Part shown: positions 60,488 through 64,000 of the stretch, piece after piece
Position numbering within the stretch: position 1 is the first letter of the stretch
Layout: every line of letters begins with the position of its first letter
Origin: Lysobacter sp. S4-A87
GTDB taxonomy: Bacteria > Pseudomonadota > Gammaproteobacteria > Xanthomonadales > Xanthomonadaceae
Assembly (NCBI RefSeq): GCF_022637455.1
Contig: NZ_CP093341.1
Coordinates: 496,001 to 560,000 of the forward strand
Length of the DNA: 64,000 bases
Direction: 5' to 3'
Made by a program: the position numbers and the translations under genes
The notes under the pieces: model-generated
What the model was told of the DNA's origin: nothing
Database searches by the model: none
What the model saw: the letters and a program-made list of their open reading frames with translations, nothing else

Positions 60488-60750
60488 TCGAGTCGAAAGA
60501 ACGTCCTTCATCGTTGTCGAGATGGAGTGAACCATTCATCGAACTGAACCTTCGCAAAAATTCATGAGCGCAATTCCGCTGCTTTCATCTGCCCGTCAAC
60601 AACGCGCACCTAGATTCGTGCCGGTACCTGGCGCGGCGAAACGGCATTGATGCCAACACGCACGAAGTAACTTCCCGCGCCGGCAATGTGGTTGTTGTGG
60701 GTGCACATGCACACGGAATCAACACCCGAGGCTCTTTTCGAGGTGCGTGC

Positions 60751-63159
60751 ATGAAGGATCCAAAGTTAGTAGCAGCCAGTGCCATCGCCCTGGCCGTCAC
60801 CCTCTTCGCGATCTTCTCCATGCGCCCCTGGGCGCGCCGGATGGGGCTTGTCGACAAGCCCAACGGCAGAAAGCACCACCGCGGCCATATTCCGCTGATT
60901 GGCGGCCTGTGCTTCTTCATCGGCACCGTGGTCGGCCTGAGTTACCTGGGCTATTTCGACGGCTTCGTGACCAGCCTGATGGCGGCGTCGGCGCTGATCG
61001 TCGTCGCCGGCGCGCTCGATGACGCCAGCGATCTGAGCGTTCGTGCGCGCCTGATCGTGGAAGCCGGCGCTGCCGGGCTCGTCATCGCCATGTCGGGCTA
61101 CTACGTCCACGACCTCGGGCATCTGATCGGCGATGACCGCCTCGGCCTGGGCATGCTCGGCATCCCGTTCACGATCATTGCCGTCATCGGCCTGATCAAC
61201 GCATTCAACATGCTCGACGGCATCGACGGCCTCGCCGCGACCGTCGCCATGGTGAGCATCGGCGCGATCATGCTCTTCGACGACAGCCCGTGGTCGATGC
61301 CTGGCGTGGTGTTCCTGCTGCAGGTGCTGTTCTTCGCACTGATCCCCTATCTGTTCGTCAATCTTGGCTGGCCGGACGGTCGCAAGATCTTCATGGGCGA
61401 CGCCGGCAGCACCCTGATCGGATTCCTGCTGGCCTGGAGCCTGATCTACATGAGCCACGAGCGGATCGAACGCCTGGCAGCGGTGGACGTGCTGTGGTGC
61501 GTGGCCCTGCCGGTTCTCGATACCGCCGCAGTCATGTACCGGCGCATGCGCATGGGGCGCTCCCCTTTCCGCGCCGATCGCCAGCATCTGCATCATCTGC
61601 TGCTCGATGCCGGCTTGCGGCCGCGCGAAGCATTGCTGGCGATGCTCGCCCTCAGCGGCTTGCTGGTATTCGTCGGCTATGCCCTGCGCAACGCTCCGGA
61701 AGCACTCAGCCTGGCGGCCTTCTTCGCTGTGCTCGCCGCACACGTGTGGGGCACGCCGGTGGCGCTGAAGCGGATTCGCCTGATGTGGCCCTCGTCGCTG
61801 CCGGGCAATGGCGTTGGCCTGGTCATGGCGTTCAGCGGCAGCGATCACGAGCCGACGTTCATCACTGAACTGGCGCGGTTCGAAGACGGCCTGCTGGACG
61901 ATCATCCGCGCGATCCCGACCAGGCGCATGCAGATCGCGGCAGGGTCGCACCGGAGCGCGAGAGTCCAGTCCAGGCCGCCCCTGGCATGGCGCCGGTGAA
62001 GACGCTCTGCGTTCTTGCCGACTCCCCCGACGCCGTGCATATCGCGCCGATCGCGCAAACACTGGCGCGCGACGATCGATTCGACTCGACCGTGTGCGTG
62101 ACGTCCGTACCCGAGCGCAATCCGACCCAGGTCATGAGCCTGTTCGATCTGGTGGCCGATGTGGAACTGGATGTGCCGCACGGCGAAGATCCCGCCGAAA
62201 CCACGTCGAACGCGCTGGGTAGCCTGCAACGGGTGATGAGCGACCTGCAACCCGACCTGGTGCTGGTGCCCGGCGACACCCCGGCAACCCTGGCGGCGAC
62301 GCTCGCGGCGCACTACCGCCACGTGCCGGTGGTGTGCGTGGATAGCGGGCTGGCCGGCACGGGCATCGTCGCCAATGACGATCCGGGCCGACGGATCGCG
62401 CGTTCGCTGGCGGCTCTGCATGTTGCGCCGAGCACGACCACCGGCCGACAGCTCGTCGCCGAGGGCGTGCCGGCCGAGCGCGTGCTGGTCGCGGGCAACA
62501 CGGCGATCGATACCTTGCGCGCCGCCCTGTCCCACCTTCGCTGGGATGGCGATCGTCGCACTGACCTGCGGCAACGCTATGCCTTCCTGCGCCGTGGCCA
62601 CCCGTTGCTGCTGATGCTGGGCGGCAGTGTTTCTGCCGACCAGGCCGGGATGGTCGCTGCAGCCCTCCAGGACGTTGCGCAGGAGCGTCCGGACGTCGAC
62701 GTCGTTTGCGCCGACCTCTCGTGCATGGAGGTGGCGTCGGACCTGGCGCTGCCGAACATGCACTGGATCGAGCAGCCCGATTACCTGGCATCGGTCTACC
62801 TGCTCGAGCGTGCACACCTGGCATTCGTGCACCGCGATATCGAGGTCGAGGCCATGGCCATGGCCGTTCCGCTGCTGGCGTTGCAGGCCTGTCGCGACGT
62901 CCAGGGCAATGGTCGCGTCCATCTGCTCGGTACCGACCCGGAGTCCATCTGCAACAACCTGCTGCACCTGCTCAGCCGGGAGCAGCCCCTTGTCGCACCG
63001 GCCGTTGCGGCCGGCGGACTGGATGAAGGCGATGCGTGCCTGCGCATCGCCGATGCCTTGGCGGTCCTGCGTCCTGCAGCTCCCATTACAAGAATCCTGT
63101 CGCAGGACGCAGGTTCGCCAAACCATGCAGGCATGAGCGGTGCCTGGGAGGCGTCATGA
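60751..63159 (+). CDS. WecA-like glycosyl-1-phosphate transferase fused to a degenerate WecB-like domain
   Basis: 802 residues from the ATG at 60751. Residues about 1-350 are a multi-pass MraY/WecA-family polyprenyl-phosphate sugar-1-P transferase: ALDDASDL, NAFNMLDGIDGLA and MGDAGSTLIGF are the catalytic motifs. Residues about 418-790 have the two-Rossmann GT-B fold of UDP-GlcNAc 2-epimerase (WecB): PGDTPATLAATLAAHYRHVPVV and VLVAGNTAIDTL. The WecB catalytic pattern is altered: HVEAGLRTG becomes CVDSGLAGTG, the TGHRE His position is Gly (LGGSVS) and the SGG-x-QEEA region is HRDIEVEA. The first half probably starts an EPS repeat unit; the second may be regulatory. Confidence 0.87.
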   Translation: MKDPKLVAASAIALAVTLFAIFSMRPWARRMGLVDKPNGRKHHRGHIPLIGGLCFFIGTVVGLSYLGYFDGFVTSLMAASALIVVAGALDDASDLSVRARLIVEAGAAGLVIAMSGYYVHDLGHLIGDDRLGLGMLGIPFTIIAVIGLINAFNMLDGIDGLAATVAMVSIGAIMLFDDSPWSMPGVVFLLQVLFFALIPYLFVNLGWPDGRKIFMGDAGSTLIGFLLAWSLIYMSHERIERLAAVDVLWCVALPVLDTAAVMYRRMRMGRSPFRADRQHLHHLLLDAGLRPREALLAMLALSGLLVFVGYALRNAPEALSLAAFFAVLAAHVWGTPVALKRIRLMWPSSLPGNGVGLVMAFSGSDHEPTFITELARFEDGLLDDHPRDPDQAHADRGRVAPERESPVQAAPGMAPVKTLCVLADSPDAVHIAPIAQTLARDDRFDSTVCVTSVPERNPTQVMSLFDLVADVELDVPHGEDPAETTSNALGSLQRVMSDLQPDLVLVPGDTPATLAATLAAHYRHVPVVCVDSGLAGTGIVANDDPGRRIARSLAALHVAPSTTTGRQLVAEGVPAERVLVAGNTAIDTLRAALSHLRWDGDRRTDLRQRYAFLRRGHPLLLMLGGSVSADQAGMVAAALQDVAQERPDVDVVCADLSCMEVASDLALPNMHWIEQPDYLASVYLLERAHLAFVHRDIEVEAMAMAVPLLALQACRDVQGNGRVHLLGTDPESICNNLLHLLSREQPLVAPAVAAGGLDEGDACLRIADALAVLRPAAPITRILSQDAGSPNHAGMSGAWEAS

Positions 63160-63286
63160 CGAAGGCAACCGACCGCGCCGATCGCATTGCGCCCCGCAAG
63201 GCAGCGACGCCGACGGCGCCCAACGCGCGACGTCGCCTTCGCAGCGATGCCGCTGTTCCCCCTTTCCCCTCCAACGGTGACGACAC

Positions 63287-64000
63287 ATGGCTACCCATCT
63301 GATTACCAGGGCGGAAGCTGCCCATCCGGTGCCTGCCACCACGATCCGGGAAGACGACATCGACATCCCGACCCTGCTGACCACGCTCGGCGATCACAAG
63401 TGGTCGATCCTGTTCGGCACGATGCTGTTCTTCGCCGTCAGCGCGATCTACGTCCTGCTGGCCACGCCACAGTACGAAGCCAACGCCGTGGTGCAGGTCG
63501 AAAGCCGGCCGCCGACGGTGCCCGGCCTGAACGCCGGCAACGCCCCGCAGGCACCGCCGTCCATCGACGCCCCTGCCGCAACCGAGTCTCAGTTGCTGAC
63601 GTCGCGGCGTGTGCTTGGCGAAGCCATGGAACGCCTCGACCTCGATCTGTCGGCCAAGCCGTCGCGTCTGCCGGTGATCGGCGATCTGGCAGCCCGTGCG
63701 CAGCAGCTGATGCAGCCCGACGCGCTGGCACCTCCGCTGTTCGGCCTTGACCAGTACGGCTGGGGTGGCGAGAAGCTCGATCTGGGCCGGCTCGACCTGC
63801 CCGATACCTTGATCGACGTGCCGCTGCAGCTCATCGCCGGCGAGCGCGGGCGCTTCGCCCTGCTCGATCCAGACGGCAAGGCCCTGCTGCAAGGACGCGC
63901 CGGACAAGGCCCGGTCACCGGCGGTGGCGTCACCATCGACGTCAAGTCGATCAGGGCGAACCCCGGCATGCGGTTCGAGGTGAAGCGCCTCAATCCGATG
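63287..64000 (+). CDS. Wzc-type polysaccharide tyrosine kinase / chain-length protein, N-terminal part
   Basis: The gene begins at the ATG at 63287 and stays open to the right edge (238 codons visible). DDIDIPTLLTTLGDHKWSILF leads into a first transmembrane segment (about 40-60, GTMLFFAVSAIYVLLAT). YEANAVVQVESRPP then opens the large periplasmic region typical of Wzz/Wzc proteins. The kinase domain, if present, lies outside the window. Its substrate phosphatase is the LMW-PTP at 60059. Confidence 0.85.
   Translation, partial: MATHLITRAEAAHPVPATTIREDDIDIPTLLTTLGDHKWSILFGTMLFFAVSAIYVLLATPQYEANAVVQVESRPPTVPGLNAGNAPQAPPSIDAPAATESQLLTSRRVLGEAMERLDLDLSAKPSRLPVIGDLAARAQQLMQPDALAPPLFGLDQYGWGGEKLDLGRLDLPDTLIDVPLQLIAGERGRFALLDPDGKALLQGRAGQGPVTGGGVTIDVKSIRANPGMRFEVKRLNPM

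Noticed and set aside
60766-63126. A 786-codon minus-strand open frame across the WecA/WecB fusion
   Set aside because: Antisense shadow of a gene with clear catalytic motifs; its translation is low-complexity His/Gln/Arg-rich.
63156-63302. 48-residue frame whose ATG overlaps the stop of the WecA/WecB fusion
   Set aside because: The coupling is suggestive but the translation is Arg/Pro/Ala-rich and overlaps the start of the Wzc-type gene; not supported.

Overview
The window is GC-rich, densely packed DNA from a gammaproteobacterium, most likely a member of the Xanthomonadaceae/Lysobacteraceae. The grounds are codon and GC character, the style of the porin, LysR and SDR genes, an integrase/KfrA pair of a type I associate with this family, and sites that look like gammaproteobacterial dif. 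Assignment below family is not possible by eye.

Layout. (1) 1-9829: an accessory metabolic cluster on the plus strand. It holds the end of an epoxide-hydrolase-like gene, an exported crotonase-fold protein, an OprB-type porin, an exported alpha/beta hydrolase, two SDRs, a tautomerase, MsrA, a nitronate monooxygenase, a LysR regulator and a pirin. (2) 9876-17338: a DoxX protein, another SDR, a 1213-residue soluble PAS/GAF histidine kinase with a small coupled upstream gene, and a ferritin-like/4Fe-4S/double-CDGSH fusion. (3) 17520-29140: an island opening with a tyrosine recombinase divergent from a KfrA-like protein. It carries a complete His-Xaa-Ser system (hxsD-hxsB-hxsC-hxsA plus a coiled-coil lipoprotein) between two imperfect repeats. 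It then carries a TIR + TM-macro pair that looks like type II Thoeris, overlapping a HIT-family hydrolase, followed by a TerB-like/BRCT protein and several small or membrane proteins. (4) 29218-32607: 3.4 kb of small, duplicated and partly broken genes bounded by two 28-bp dif-like sites in the same orientation. (5) 32608-49097: chromosomal genes, including an MscS channel, a VOC protein, an HvfA-like EGKCG-repeat protein, cupins, a CMD/AhpD-like protein, MocR, MsrB, AraC, a SAM methyltransferase with regulatory domain, and LysR with two divergent SDRs. (6) 49149-60038: non-homologous end-joining genes (ligD, ku, a MerR-HTH/TPR gene, and a stand-alone LigD-type polymerase), interspersed with a hydrolase, DoxX, and a LysR/pirin pair. 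(7) 60059-64000: the start of an exopolysaccharide cluster: a low-molecular-weight tyrosine phosphatase, a WecA-like transferase fused to a degenerate WecB-like domain, and the N-terminus of a Wzc-type tyrosine kinase.

What stands out. The dif-like sites near 29.2 and 32.6 kb coincide with a switch in orientation of GGGNAGGG (KOPS-like) octamers. I found ten, all on the plus strand, to the left and eight, all on the minus strand, to the right. This suggests the window spans the replication terminus and that an element which uses host XerCD sits at dif. The best candidates for an under-described system are the type II Thoeris operon with an overlapping HIT hydrolase, and the His-Xaa-Ser operon with its extra lipoprotein.
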